From Adlercreutzia equolifaciens (GTDB taxonomy: Bacteria > Actinomycetota > Coriobacteriia > Coriobacteriales > Eggerthellaceae), in assembly GCF_029076695.1 (NCBI RefSeq), contig NZ_JARFIK010000001.1, positions 558,001 to 622,000 of the forward strand: a DNA stretch of 64,000 nucleotides, in the 5' to 3' direction. The position numbers and the translations under genes are program-made. Below the pieces are notes generated by a model. That model searched no databases. It saw only the letters and a list, made by a program, of their open reading frames with translations, and was not told the DNA's origin. Of this stretch, positions 42,889 to 51,114 are shown one piece after another (position 1 is the stretch's first letter; each line of letters starts with the position of its first letter).

Positions 42889-42996
42889 AACTAGTTGTGC
42901 GGCGATCGCCAAAGTAATTGCCTCATAATCGGACTATCTGCCTCAAAGCAGTCTAAAATGGCGCAGATAGCTGGAGGACGTGCGTAGGGGTTGGTC

Positions 42997-43194
42997 ATGC
43001 TGCGTGAAGGGCGACCTAACGGGATTGTCTATTGGGTGTCGGACTGCGCCGGCTCAGCGAAGCGCTACAACCGTGAATGGGAGAAGCGGACGGGCAACCC
43101 CGTGCACTGGATCGAGGGCGCCGGCCACAACTCGAACGCCGACCGTCCCGCAGAGGTAAACGCCCTCATCGAGCAATTCGTCGAGGGGCTTTAG
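42997..43194 (+). pseudogene. C-terminal fragment of an alpha/beta hydrolase
   Basis: About 65 codons: GIVYWVSDCAGSAKRYNREW, then GAGHNSNADRPAEVNALIEQFV, which contains the final catalytic His and closing helix of an alpha/beta hydrolase of about 270 residues. A TAG in frame lies just upstream (42985-42987). The nucleophile part is gone. Confidence 0.7.
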
Positions 43195-43326
43195 CTTTGC
43201 GGCGTGTACTCGAGCTGGCAGTCGAAGGGTTCCAGTTCTAAGCGCTGTTCGTTGGGCTCGACGGCTTCTGCACATCCCTGTGCGCGCAGAAGCGTTCGGG
43301 CTTCTGCTCTGGTGCTGAAGATCTGA

Positions 43327-43363
43327 TTCGGGTAAAATACAAGCAAAATGTATTTTACCCGAA
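43327..43363. promoter_or_regulatory. 15-bp-arm inverted repeat upstream of the DUF4143 ATPase
   Basis: TTCGGGTAAAATACA (43327-43341) and TGTATTTTACCCGAA (43349-43363) are perfect complements with a 7-nt spacer, ending ten bases before the ATG. It overlaps where the promoter should be, so it is probably an operator bound by the gene's own product or a general regulator. Confidence 0.75.
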
Positions 43364-43373
43364 AGGCAAGGTC

Positions 43374-44603
43374 ATGGACTATATTCCGCGCGCTATAGAG
43401 CCTCTCGTGGAGCAAGTTGGCTCTGAGTATTCAGTTCTTCTCGTCACTGGCCCCCGCCAGGTAGGCAAATCAACCCTGCTCAAACATCTCCTTATGTGTG
43501 AAGGACGTGAAATTGAGCAGGTCAGCTTGGACGACCTTACCGAGCGGCAGCTTGCCACGACCGATCCTGCCATGTTCTTCCAGGTTCATGTCCCCCCGGT
43601 GCTTATAGACGAAGTGCAGTACGCCCCCAACTTGTTTCCCTATATAAAGATGATGGTGGATAACGGCGCTCCCGCTGGATCATTCTGGCTTACGGGCTCT
43701 CAGCAGTTCCGCCTCATGGAGCTCGCTGGCGAATCGCTTGCGGGGCGCGTGGCGCTCATCCCCCTCTCCTCCATGACCCAAGGGGAAAACGAGCGTAAGC
43801 CCGCGTCGCCGTTCACGTTCGATCTCGCCTATTGGAAGGAGAGGGAGAAATCCATTGGGGCCAAGCCTATTTCCGCTCTTTTCGAGCAAATGCATCGCGG
43901 CGCCATGCCGGCCGTCGATGCCGGGCGCTATACGAACCTCTCGGTGTTTTATGGTAGCTATCTGCAAACCTACATCGAGCGGGACGTTCGCAGGCTGCTT
44001 GGTAGTGTGGATGCGCTTCAATTCGCTGATTTCATGAGAGCGGCGGCGGCTCGCTGCTCGCAGATGCTCAACACGGCATCAATTGCCCAAGATGTGGGCA
44101 TTCGCGCCGAGAAAGCAAAGGCATGGCTCTCGGTTCTGGAGAAGTCCGGCATCATCTTCTATCTCCATCCCTACTCCAACAACCAGCTCAAGCGCATGGT
44201 GAAGGCCCCCAAGCTTTACTTCCATGATTGCGGACTTGTGGCCTGTCTCACCAAATGGACCAGCGCGGCCACCATGGGGGCTGGTGCTATGGGCGGGGCC
44301 TTTATGGAAAACTTCGTCGTATCGGAGATTTGGAAAAGCTATCTGAACGCTGGGCTAGAGCCGCCTCTGTACTACTATCGCGACCACGATGCGAAAGAGA
44401 TCGATCTTGTCATTGAGGCAGATGGAGCATTGCATCCCGTCGAAATCAAGAAAACCGCTTCTCCGAACCTTGCCATGGCAAGAAGTTTTTCCGTTCTTGA
44501 GCGTTCGTCCATTCCTCGTGGCCAGGGGGCGATCATCTGCGCCTCCGAGCAGGTAAGCGCCTTGGACGCGGATACTCTTGTGATTCCTGCCGGACTGTTG
44601 TAG
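43374..44603 (+). CDS. AAA ATPase with C-terminal DUF4143 nuclease-like domain
   Basis: Protein of 409 residues, the usual size. Walker A is TGPRQVGKSTL (Gly26-Ser33), Walker B is VLIDEVQYAP, and sensor SFWLTGSQQF follows. The C-terminal DUF4143 region contains FLHPY-type IIFYLHPYSNNQ, KAPKLYFHDCGL and a restriction-endonuclease-like core EIDLVIEADGALHPVEIKKT (Asp, Glu-x-Lys). Its role is unknown; such genes are often single and mobile. A 15-bp inverted repeat precedes it. Confidence 0.9.
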   Translation: MDYIPRAIEPLVEQVGSEYSVLLVTGPRQVGKSTLLKHLLMCEGREIEQVSLDDLTERQLATTDPAMFFQVHVPPVLIDEVQYAPNLFPYIKMMVDNGAPAGSFWLTGSQQFRLMELAGESLAGRVALIPLSSMTQGENERKPASPFTFDLAYWKEREKSIGAKPISALFEQMHRGAMPAVDAGRYTNLSVFYGSYLQTYIERDVRRLLGSVDALQFADFMRAAAARCSQMLNTASIAQDVGIRAEKAKAWLSVLEKSGIIFYLHPYSNNQLKRMVKAPKLYFHDCGLVACLTKWTSAATMGAGAMGGAFMENFVVSEIWKSYLNAGLEPPLYYYRDHDAKEIDLVIEADGALHPVEIKKTASPNLAMARSFSVLERSSIPRGQGAIICASEQVSALDADTLVIPAGLL

Positions 44604-44606
44604 GCC

Positions 44607-44648
44607 GTGAGTCAGACTCCACTGCGGATGGGACGGTTGGCCATTGCA
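44607..44648 (-). repeat. Possible decayed copy of the interspersed repeat
   Basis: TGAGTCAGACTCC and GACGGTTGGCC recall the two halves of the element but separated and altered. It lies just after the ATPase stop. Confidence 0.35.
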
Positions 44649-44763
44649 TTCCGAGTATTCGCCCATTCCGCGGCGTAACGTAGAATACTCCCAAATTCAT
44701 CCGCGAAAATGCTTGCTTGTGACGCGGCGTCGTGTTGTAGAACAGCCTGCAAGGAGGTGAACC

Positions 44764-45579
44764 ATGGCTGAAAACAACCTATACCAAACGGGAGAGCTGG
44801 CCGAGGCGTGCGGCACGACGGTGCGCACGGTGCAGTATTACGACGGCAAAGGGCTGCTGGCGCCTTCGGGCTATTCGGAGGGCGGCCGCCGCCTTTACTC
44901 GGCAGCGGATGCGGAGCGGCTGCGCTTCATTCTCATGCTGAAGGCGTTGGGACTTCGGCTCGCGCAAATCAAGGGCGTGCTGGAAAGCCCGAACCGCGAT
45001 GCCGTGCTGAAGTTGCTGCTGGACGAGCAGGCGGAAAGCCTCCAGCGCGAGATCGACGAAAGCACGCGGCGGCTGCAGGTTCTGAACACGGCGCGCACGG
45101 ATCTCGAGCACTTCGGCAAGCTGATGGCTACCACCGAACCTGCCATGGTAAAGCGAATGAATGACGAGAAAGCGAGAACCCGCTGGTGGATCATCATGAT
45201 CATCATCGGCGTGTTCATGGATGCAGCCTGGATCGGCACGCTGGTGCTGGGCATTGTGACGGGCGTTTGGTGGCCCTTTCCGGTGGCGCTGGTGGCGGTG
45301 GTGCTGATTGGCGCCTGGGAGGTGCGGTACTACAGCGCCCACTCCACCTACCTTTGCCCGGTATGCGGAGCGGATTTCCGTCCGAAGCTGGGTGCTTACT
45401 TCTGGTCGAACCATACCCCGAGAACGCGCAAACTCACCTGTCCCTGTTGCCATCAGAAGGATTGGTGCGTGGAGCACTATCATGCCGAGCCGGTCGAGAT
45501 AGCGCCCGGCCAATGCGTGCCCGGCACCTGTCACGAGGCATGCGAAGTGAAGGCGGGTGAGGGCCATGGCGGCAATTAA
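44764..45579 (+). CDS. MerR-family regulator with membrane helices and zinc-ribbon end
   Basis: Protein of 271 residues with an almost ideal AAGGAGGTGAACC site. Residues 1-75 are a MerR domain (YQTGELAEACGTTVRTVQYYD, SEGGRRLYSAADAERL), followed by a dimer helix, two membrane helices (about 140-195) and a Cys-rich end with LCPVCGAD and LTCPCCHQKDW. A MerR regulator tethered to the membrane with a zinc finger is unusual; it may sense an extracellular or membrane signal. It overlaps the CPBP protease gene by 14 bases, so the two are coupled. Confidence 0.88.
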   Translation: MAENNLYQTGELAEACGTTVRTVQYYDGKGLLAPSGYSEGGRRLYSAADAERLRFILMLKALGLRLAQIKGVLESPNRDAVLKLLLDEQAESLQREIDESTRRLQVLNTARTDLEHFGKLMATTEPAMVKRMNDEKARTRWWIIMIIIGVFMDAAWIGTLVLGIVTGVWWPFPVALVAVVLIGAWEVRYYSAHSTYLCPVCGADFRPKLGAYFWSNHTPRTRKLTCPCCHQKDWCVEHYHAEPVEIAPGQCVPGTCHEACEVKAGEGHGGN

Positions 45580-46507
45580 TAAGAAGCTCGCGAGCCATCG
45601 CGTGGCGGTCTACTGCGTTGTTACGTTTGTGCTCACGTGGGGGTTCTGGTTTGCAGCGGTGTACCCGCAGGCGCTTCCGGCGCTGATGGCAGGCGACAAT
45701 CCGCTGGGCTCGCTCGAAGTCATGCTCGCCGTAGGGGCGGGTATGTTCTTTCCGGCCATTGGCGTTGTGGTGACGCGTCTGCTGACGGGCGAGGGTTTCC
45801 GCAATGCGTGGATCAAGCCAAAGCGGTTCAAGGGTACGGGGAAGTACTACCTCATCGGTTGGTTCGGCCCCATGATCCTGGTGGCCCTGGGAGGCGCCCT
45901 TTACTTCCTAGTGACCCCTGGCAGCTTCGATCCCTCGATGCCGTTCTTTAAGGAGACGGTGGAAGCGCAGCTGGCGGCAGCGGGACAGCCGGCTTTGCCC
46001 GACTCCGAGATTGCCGCCATGGCCTATGCCCAGTTGGCGTTGATACTTATCGCTCCTGCCCTTAACGTATTCACCTGTTTCGGCGAAGAGTGGGGTTGGC
46101 GCGGGTACCTCCTGCCGCATATGTTGGAGAAGCGTTCCGCGACGTTCACGATTGTGGCGAGCGGGATCATCTGGGGCCTTTGGCACGCGCCCATCACGGT
46201 GCTGGGCCACAACTATGGGCTGGCGTACCCCGGGTGGCCCGTGCTCGGCATCGCTGCCATGTGCTGCTTCACCATGGTCATGGGCAGCTTCTTTAGCTGG
46301 CTCACGCTGCGGGCGAAAAGCTGCTTGCCCGCGGTGTTCGCCCACGGCGCGCTCAACGGCTGCGGCAACGCCCCCACTCTGTTCGCCGTGATCTCCAACC
46401 CGTTCATCGGGCCGGCCCCCACGGGCATTATCGGCGGCATTGGGTTCATCGTGGTCGGGGTGGCCTGTGTGATCTCGCTTAAGCGCTCGGGAAAGGCGGA
46501 GGCCTGA
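45566..46507 (+). CDS. CPBP-family intramembrane metalloprotease
   Basis: Protein of 313 residues started at MAAINKKLASHR; a GTG three codons earlier is possible. About eight membrane helices. The CPBP/Abi motifs are FGEEWGWRGYLLP (EExxxR-like) and IIWGLWHAPITVLG with the metal His, plus a later FAHGALNG. Such proteins cleave substrates within the membrane or process bacteriocin-like peptides. It overlaps the MerR-type regulator gene, which probably controls it. Confidence 0.88.
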   Translation: MAAINKKLASHRVAVYCVVTFVLTWGFWFAAVYPQALPALMAGDNPLGSLEVMLAVGAGMFFPAIGVVVTRLLTGEGFRNAWIKPKRFKGTGKYYLIGWFGPMILVALGGALYFLVTPGSFDPSMPFFKETVEAQLAAAGQPALPDSEIAAMAYAQLALILIAPALNVFTCFGEEWGWRGYLLPHMLEKRSATFTIVASGIIWGLWHAPITVLGHNYGLAYPGWPVLGIAAMCCFTMVMGSFFSWLTLRAKSCLPAVFAHGALNGCGNAPTLFAVISNPFIGPAPTGIIGGIGFIVVGVACVISLKRSGKAEA

Positions 46508-46590
46508 GCGATCATCGCTTCGTTGGAGGGTGGCAAAGAAAGATTGCAACGTGCTTGGATGCAGTGATGTATCCAAGCACGGCTCTCGCG

Positions 46591-48000
46591 CTACTCCTCG
46601 GGCAACTTGCAGACATCGACCCAGGTGCTGCCCGGGGTCAGCTGCTCCAGATCGTCGGGGGCCAGCTCGATGGCGCTGTTGGAGTTGCCGCAGGCGGGGA
46701 ACACGGTGGCGAAACGACGGAGCGTTTCGTCCAGGTATACGTCGCAATCATCATTCACGCCGAAGGGGCACACGCCGCCAACCGCATGGCCGATGCGCTC
46801 CTCGGCCTCTTCCGCTTTCAGCATCTTGGGCTTTGCGTGGAACTGTTCCTTGAACTTGGGGTTCGCCACGCGCGCATCGCCGGCGCATACCACAAGCGCC
46901 ACGCGGTCGCCCACGGCGAACGAGAGCGTCTTCGCAATGCGCGCTGGCTCGCACCCCACGGCCTGCGCGGCTAGTTCCACCGTGGCGCTCGACGTGTCGA
47001 ACTCCATGATGTCGTCCGCGCGCCCGAACTGCGCCAGGTGCTCTTTTGCTCTGCTCAGCGACATGTTTTGCCTTTCCGTTCGTATATTGCCTTGATCGAA
47101 GTATAGGTGATCGTGGCTATGCTGTCGCAGTGCGTTGTTTGCCTGGATGATGGTGGCGACGCCCAGGGTGCAGAGAGCAATTGCGATGGCTGCGCCGGTC
47201 ACCATGGGCATAAAGGAGACCAGCTCCGCATCTTGGGCGGTGCTGAAAGTTGAAAGAAGCGCGACTTCGAGAGTGAAGAGGGAAACGAGGGCGATTGCCA
47301 AGTTCGCACGGGTGTGAGCGATAAACAGCATAGAATTCGAACGGCGTGCCTTTATCCGCCCGACGATGGCGCTGATGAGCACGTAAAACGTGAACGTTGC
47401 AAGAACGATGGCGGAAATCTCGTCGTAGCGGATTACGCTGTCTCCGTTTGCTACGAGTGTCGCGATACCGGTAAGGATGACAGTGGACGCCAGGATGATG
47501 ATGCCGCAAAATCGCGCTGCCCGACAGTCTTGCAGGGCGGCCGTGCCGCTTTCGTCTAGCGCGCTGGTGTGTTGGGCGCGCAGCCTCCTAAGCAGCAGGG
47601 CACGAAGCGTGGCGAAGAGGAAATAGTAGCAGCCGAGCGTAATGAACCAAGCCGCCGCCCCCGTCAGCGACAGGGCAAAATTTGCACCGCCCCACAGCAG
47701 GTCGGCGACGACTCCCGCTTGGAGAGAAGCGCGCCGCCGAAGGTTTGCATCGTCCATCAGCCGACCGAGGGTTTTGTGCGATCTGACGGCCTGGCGCAGG
47801 CGTTGGGCGGGCTGTTCGGTCGCTATCCATACGCATACAACTACGAGCAGGTAGAACGACAGCACATAGGCCGCAGAGGCCAGGGGGTGTCCCTCGTTCC
47901 CGAAGGCGAAAACCCCGACCATAAGAGCGACCATGATAGCGGGCGCGAGGGCGACAATGAGCCCATGCGGCTTGAGCAGCGCGAGAAAAATCTGCTTCAT
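46591..48000 (-). CDS. Membrane protein fused in frame to a YbaK/EbsC aminoacyl-tRNA deacylase
   Basis: One uninterrupted frame of 469 codons. Residues 1-305 form six to eight membrane helices of an uncharacterised family (KPHGLIVALAPAIMVALMVG, FITLGCYYFLFATLRALLL). Residues 313-469 are a complete YbaK/EbsC domain (MSLSRAKEHLAQFG, CEPARIAKTLSF, GGVCPFGV, ACGNSNSAIEL), which clears mischarged tRNA or binds Cys-/Pro-tRNA. The join has no stop codon. A ribosome site (GGAAAGG) and ATG at 47064 would also allow the YbaK part to be made alone. It sits in a minus-strand pair with the 110-residue protein. Confidence 0.78.
   Translation of the reverse strand: MKQIFLALLKPHGLIVALAPAIMVALMVGVFAFGNEGHPLASAAYVLSFYLLVVVCVWIATEQPAQRLRQAVRSHKTLGRLMDDANLRRRASLQAGVVADLLWGGANFALSLTGAAAWFITLGCYYFLFATLRALLLRRLRAQHTSALDESGTAALQDCRAARFCGIIILASTVILTGIATLVANGDSVIRYDEISAIVLATFTFYVLISAIVGRIKARRSNSMLFIAHTRANLAIALVSLFTLEVALLSTFSTAQDAELVSFMPMVTGAAIAIALCTLGVATIIQANNALRQHSHDHLYFDQGNIRTERQNMSLSRAKEHLAQFGRADDIMEFDTSSATVELAAQAVGCEPARIAKTLSFAVGDRVALVVCAGDARVANPKFKEQFHAKPKMLKAEEAEERIGHAVGGVCPFGVNDDCDVYLDETLRRFATVFPACGNSNSAIELAPDDLEQLTPGSTWVDVCKLPEE
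47062..47080 (-). promoter_or_regulatory. Internal start for the YbaK domain
   Basis: On the minus strand GGAAAGG lies eight bases before the ATG of MSLSRAKEHL (47064-47062), the normal first residue of YbaK-type proteins. It allows a 157-residue stand-alone product. Confidence 0.55.
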
Positions 48001-48017
48001 GCGAGAGGGCTGCGGTG

Positions 48018-48350
48018 CTATGCGGGAAGTTGGCCGGCGAGTTCCAGAATCTCGGCGCGCACCGAATCGCGCTCGCGAGAAAGTTGCTTCAGGTAGAGTG
48101 GATAGGCGGCGGCAGCCAGCGCGATTCCGGCAATCCCGATGACAATGCCGAGTGCAAAGAAGCCCGACGGCACCATGCTCAGGCTCATGCCGACGCCGAG
48201 TACCAGGGCGCCTGCGATGCCCAGCGCCAGGGCGAGCCTTCCGGCCTTGCCCTTGGCCGATGCGTCCAGAGCGCGAATTCGGTCTTCTGCAGTTACGACA
48301 GGCTCGACGTTTCGATAGGAATCGACAACCTTCTTGATGGGCTCGCTCAT
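48018..48350 (-). CDS. Small two-helix membrane protein
   Basis: Protein of 110 residues started at MSEPIKKVVDSYRNVEP after GGAGGT. A polar N-terminus with a short helix (TAEDRIRALDASAKGKAG), two adjacent membrane helices and a C-terminal helix (YLKQLSRERDSVRAEILELA). Similar small proteins occur next to TetR repressors and multi-helix membrane proteins in Firmicutes. It precedes the membrane/YbaK gene by 17 bases and is divergent from the tetR gene. Confidence 0.75.
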   Translation of the reverse strand: MSEPIKKVVDSYRNVEPVVTAEDRIRALDASAKGKAGRLALALGIAGALVLGVGMSLSMVPSGFFALGIVIGIAGIALAAAAYPLYLKQLSRERDSVRAEILELAGQLPA

Positions 48351-48421
48351 AGTACGTTTACCTCCTGCATTTATTCCAACAAGTGTGGTTTTCATTGTAG
48401 AAAACTGTGGGAGCAGGCAGG

Positions 48422-48447
48422 CCAACATATAATTCGACATGTGTTGG
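48422..48447. promoter_or_regulatory. CCAACA..TGTTGG inverted repeat over a -10 box
   Basis: CCAACA (48422-48427) and TGTTGG (48442-48447) flank a TATAAT at 48428-48433. The half-site CCAACA recurs at 48376-48381. This is where the divergent TetR repressor should bind. It also argues that the regulator starts at 48472, not at the ATG at 48439. Confidence 0.45.
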
Positions 48448-48471
48448 TTTCACGGATCGAAAGCGAAAAAG

Positions 48472-49023
48472 ATGGGCAAGGCAGAGGCAAAGTACCTGAA
48501 TACCGCCAAGCGGATGGACGCGGCGCTCTTGCGGCTCCTCGATACTAAGGAGTTCGACCAGATTTCCGTAACGGAGATCTGCGGGGAGGCCGGCGTCAAC
48601 CGATCTACGTTCTATGCCCACTACGCCAACACGGCCGAATTGTTAGGTGAGGTGAAGCAGAACGCGCTCGAAGAGTTCTTTTCGAGCTTCAAGCATCTTG
48701 CCGGTAGTCGTGACTTCCTCGGCCGTGACTACTTGCTTGCCTATCTTGGGTTTTTGCAAGAAAACAGTACGGTTTTCCGGGTAATGCTTTCGAATGCAGA
48801 GCTCTTCTCTCCCGATTCGATCTTTCTAGACTTCAAGGATCTCTTGGCTCAGGGGGTGTTTTTGGAAGATGGCGCGCTTGTGATGTACGCAGACTACAAG
48901 CTCCGGTTTGTGGTCTCGGGGATCACCTCGCTTGTTGCCGCTTGGCTCGAAGGTGGCTGCAGGGAAACCAAGGAGCGCATGGTCGACATCATCATCGAGT
49001 GCGTCGGCATGACGCAGCGATAG
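48472..49023 (+). CDS. TetR/AcrR-family regulator
   Basis: Protein of 183 residues begun at MGKAEAKYLNTAKRMD; an ATG 11 codons earlier lies within seven bases of the probable -10 box. The helix-turn-helix region is AALLRLLDTKEFDQISVTEIC, GEAGVNRSTFYAHYANTAELL, typical of the TetR group that controls dihydroxyacetone-kinase-like or efflux functions. It is divergent from the two membrane-protein genes at 46.6-48.4 kb and should repress them. The ligand is unknown. Confidence 0.88.
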   Translation: MGKAEAKYLNTAKRMDAALLRLLDTKEFDQISVTEICGEAGVNRSTFYAHYANTAELLGEVKQNALEEFFSSFKHLAGSRDFLGRDYLLAYLGFLQENSTVFRVMLSNAELFSPDSIFLDFKDLLAQGVFLEDGALVMYADYKLRFVVSGITSLVAAWLEGGCRETKERMVDIIIECVGMTQR

Positions 49024-49060
49024 GGAGCGGATAGGGGAGCGGTGAGACGGCCGCCTCCGA

Positions 49061-49399
49061 TTAGCGCTTTTCTGCGTTTTCGCCGTCTTCAGCAGCAGCG
49101 CGTAGCAGCTCGTCGATGCGCTGGGCGGGGACGGCGCCGGTGAGGTCGGCTAGGGGGCAGCCGTTTTCGAACAGCACGAGCGTGGGCACGGCTACGACGT
49201 TGAAAGCCCAGGCCACGTCAGGATTCTCAGCGGCGTTCATTTTCGCGAACTTCACGTCTGGGTGGCGCGAGGCGACGTTTGCCAGTACGGGCTCCATGAC
49301 GCGACACGGGCCGCATCCCGGGCTCCAGAAGTCCACCAGCACCCGCCCTGCGGCCTCGGTCACTTCGTGGTCGAAGTTGTCTTTCGTCAGCTCGATCAT
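49061..49399 (-). CDS. trxA: Thioredoxin
   Basis: Protein of 112 residues. The active site is WSPGCGPCRVMEP, with cis-Pro in VVAVPTLVLF, as in cytosolic thioredoxins; the first Trp-Ser-Pro replaces the common Trp-Ala/Cys-Pro. It reduces disulfides in proteins. A GGAGG site precedes the ATG. The upstream yaaA gene ends 17 bases before it, so the two peroxide-related genes are probably co-transcribed. Confidence 0.95.
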   Translation of the reverse strand: MIELTKDNFDHEVTEAAGRVLVDFWSPGCGPCRVMEPVLANVASRHPDVKFAKMNAAENPDVAWAFNVVAVPTLVLFENGCPLADLTGAVPAQRIDELLRAAAEDGENAEKR

Positions 49400-49416
49400 G
49401 GCGCTCCTCCCTGAAT

Positions 49417-50157
49417 TTATTCCGCCAAGAAGACGTACTCGTTTTCGCTGGAAAGCTGCGGGGCGAAGCGATAGCCCAGCTCAGCAAACTCCTTGAGCGC
49501 CTCGACGTCTTCCACGTGGTGAGCGGCCATGAATCGCACCATTTCGCCGCGGGCCATTTTGGCCAGGGTGCCCTTTTGCACCACCTTGCCGTTGATGAGC
49601 TCGCCGAACACTATCTTGAGGAGGCGGTCGCTCTCGCGCAGAAACGCGCTGACGCATTTGGAATACTCCACGGAGGCAAGGTCCACCACAGTGCGATCGC
49701 CGTCCATCACCGCATCGTACAAGGACGATCCCCAGAACTCGTAGAGGTTGGCCGCACCGTCCACCGCGAGCTTCGCCTGCATTTCCAGGCGATAGGGGGT
49801 AACGCCGTCGAAGGGACGCAGCACGCCGTAGAAGCCGGAAAGGATGCGCAGGTGCTCCTGCAGGTAGTCGTAGGAGCCGTCGTCAAGCACGGCAGCACCC
49901 ATGTACTGGTACTGGATACCAACGTAGGAGAGCAGCGCCGGCGCCAGGTCACCGCGCAGATCCATGGTTTGCAGGCGCTCGAAGTTGGTCTCGGCCAGCT
50001 TCTGGCTGCAGCCCCAAAGGGTCTTGCACTCGTCGAAGGAAAGCTCGCGCAGGCGCGCCAGCAGCACTTCGCTGCGGTCGATGAACGCCGGCAGCTGTTC
50101 CCACGGCAGGACGGTGTTGTCCGTCATCTTCTTCGCCGGCGAGATAATGATTTTCAT
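49417..50157 (-). CDS. yaaA: Peroxide stress protein YaaA (DUF328/UPF0246)
   Basis: Protein of 246 residues started at MKIIISPAKKM, the conserved family opening; the frame adds eight residues upstream. Further family blocks are TLWGCSQKLAETNFERL, GVLRPFDGVTPYRLEMQ, LYEFWG and VEYSKCV. YaaA lowers free iron and DNA damage under peroxide stress. It is followed by trxA on the same strand. Confidence 0.93.
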   Translation of the reverse strand: MKIIISPAKKMTDNTVLPWEQLPAFIDRSEVLLARLRELSFDECKTLWGCSQKLAETNFERLQTMDLRGDLAPALLSYVGIQYQYMGAAVLDDGSYDYLQEHLRILSGFYGVLRPFDGVTPYRLEMQAKLAVDGAANLYEFWGSSLYDAVMDGDRTVVDLASVEYSKCVSAFLRESDRLLKIVFGELINGKVVQKGTLAKMARGEMVRFMAAHHVEDVEALKEFAELGYRFAPQLSSENEYVFLAE

Positions 50158-50342
50158 AGCGATCGCTTTCCAAATGGGCACCTATTTCGACGGATGAAAA
50201 TGTAGCACGAAAGCGGTCACGGCGAGCGGAAGCGGCCGAGACCCTCCTCGCCTCGCGCACAAAATGAAGCCATTACGTTTGTTGAACCGACGGTCTGCGA
50301 GGCGTATGGTCATATGTTGTCAGCCCATAACAGGAGGCCGTC

Positions 50343-50849
50343 ATGGAATTCACCTCGGCAAGCGCCAATAAATACCTCAAGCGACTTCAAGATGAGAAGG
50401 ATCGCCTTCTGCGCATCGAAAGCGAGCGATCAACCTATATTGTGGCCGAGGGCGAAGAGCCCGATCCTCCCGTGTACGACTACGCGGCCACGCGGGCGGC
50501 CGTCTCCGAGATTGATGACAAGATGCGCGCCATTCGCCATGCCCTTCATCGGTTCAACCTGGAAACGGTGTTGCCAGAAAGCGGCCTGTCCATCGATGAG
50601 GCGCTTATTGCGTTGGCGCAGTTGAGCGGGGCGCAGAGCGTCGTGCGCACCCTCAGCGAGCAGCAGCAAAAGACGCGGCTGCGCGACCGCTACTACGGCG
50701 GCGCGCCGGGGCCGGTGGAATACCTCTACGCCAATTACGATGTGGCCCAGGCGGAGCAGGACTATCGGGAGCTTTCCGACCGCATTGCAGCGCTTCAATT
50801 GGAGATTGATCTGGCGAACCAGACGCAGCTGTTCGCCGTGGACCTGTAG
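50343..50849 (+). CDS. Helical protein of unknown function (DIP1984/septicolysin-like group)
   Basis: Protein of 168 residues with AGGAGG before the ATG. The opening FTSASANKYLKRLQDEKDRLL, the central YDYAATRAAVSEIDDKMRAIRHALHRFN and LSIDEALIALAQLSG, and the end YANYDVAQAEQDYRELSDRI match a family of long-helix proteins common in Firmicutes and Actinobacteria. It should form a coiled coil. Function is unknown. The 265-bp interval after it holds a stem (CCCGTCCCT/AGGGACCGGG) but no gene. Confidence 0.75.
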   Translation: MEFTSASANKYLKRLQDEKDRLLRIESERSTYIVAEGEEPDPPVYDYAATRAAVSEIDDKMRAIRHALHRFNLETVLPESGLSIDEALIALAQLSGAQSVVRTLSEQQQKTRLRDRYYGGAPGPVEYLYANYDVAQAEQDYRELSDRIAALQLEIDLANQTQLFAVDL

Positions 50850-51114
50850 ACGCCCTTTCCGGACGCAAGGCCTGTTTCCTTACGGAATCTTGATTTCGTT
50901 GGAGTCTTCCGTTGAGGTTGTCCCGTAGTTCGTAGTTGGTAGTGCCATGCAGTTTAAGCGTTGGCCGATGCCCTTCGGGCAATTTGCAACTCCTGGCCTT
51001 GCGTCGAAAGCTTGCCCCGTCCCTCGGGAAGGGACCGGGCGCCCAAGCACGGTTATAGGCGCCCACTATGATCTTCAAGTGAGAATGCAGGGCGGCGGTC
51101 GCTTCCCGGTGGCG

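Noticed and set aside
43191-43415. 74-codon minus-strand frame overlapping the start of the DUF4143 gene
   Set aside because: Its start lies beyond the operator and inside the ATPase coding region; no ribosome site was found for a shorter version.
49042-49062. Possible further copy of the interspersed repeat
   Set aside because: Only TGAGACGGCC matches; too short to distinguish from chance.
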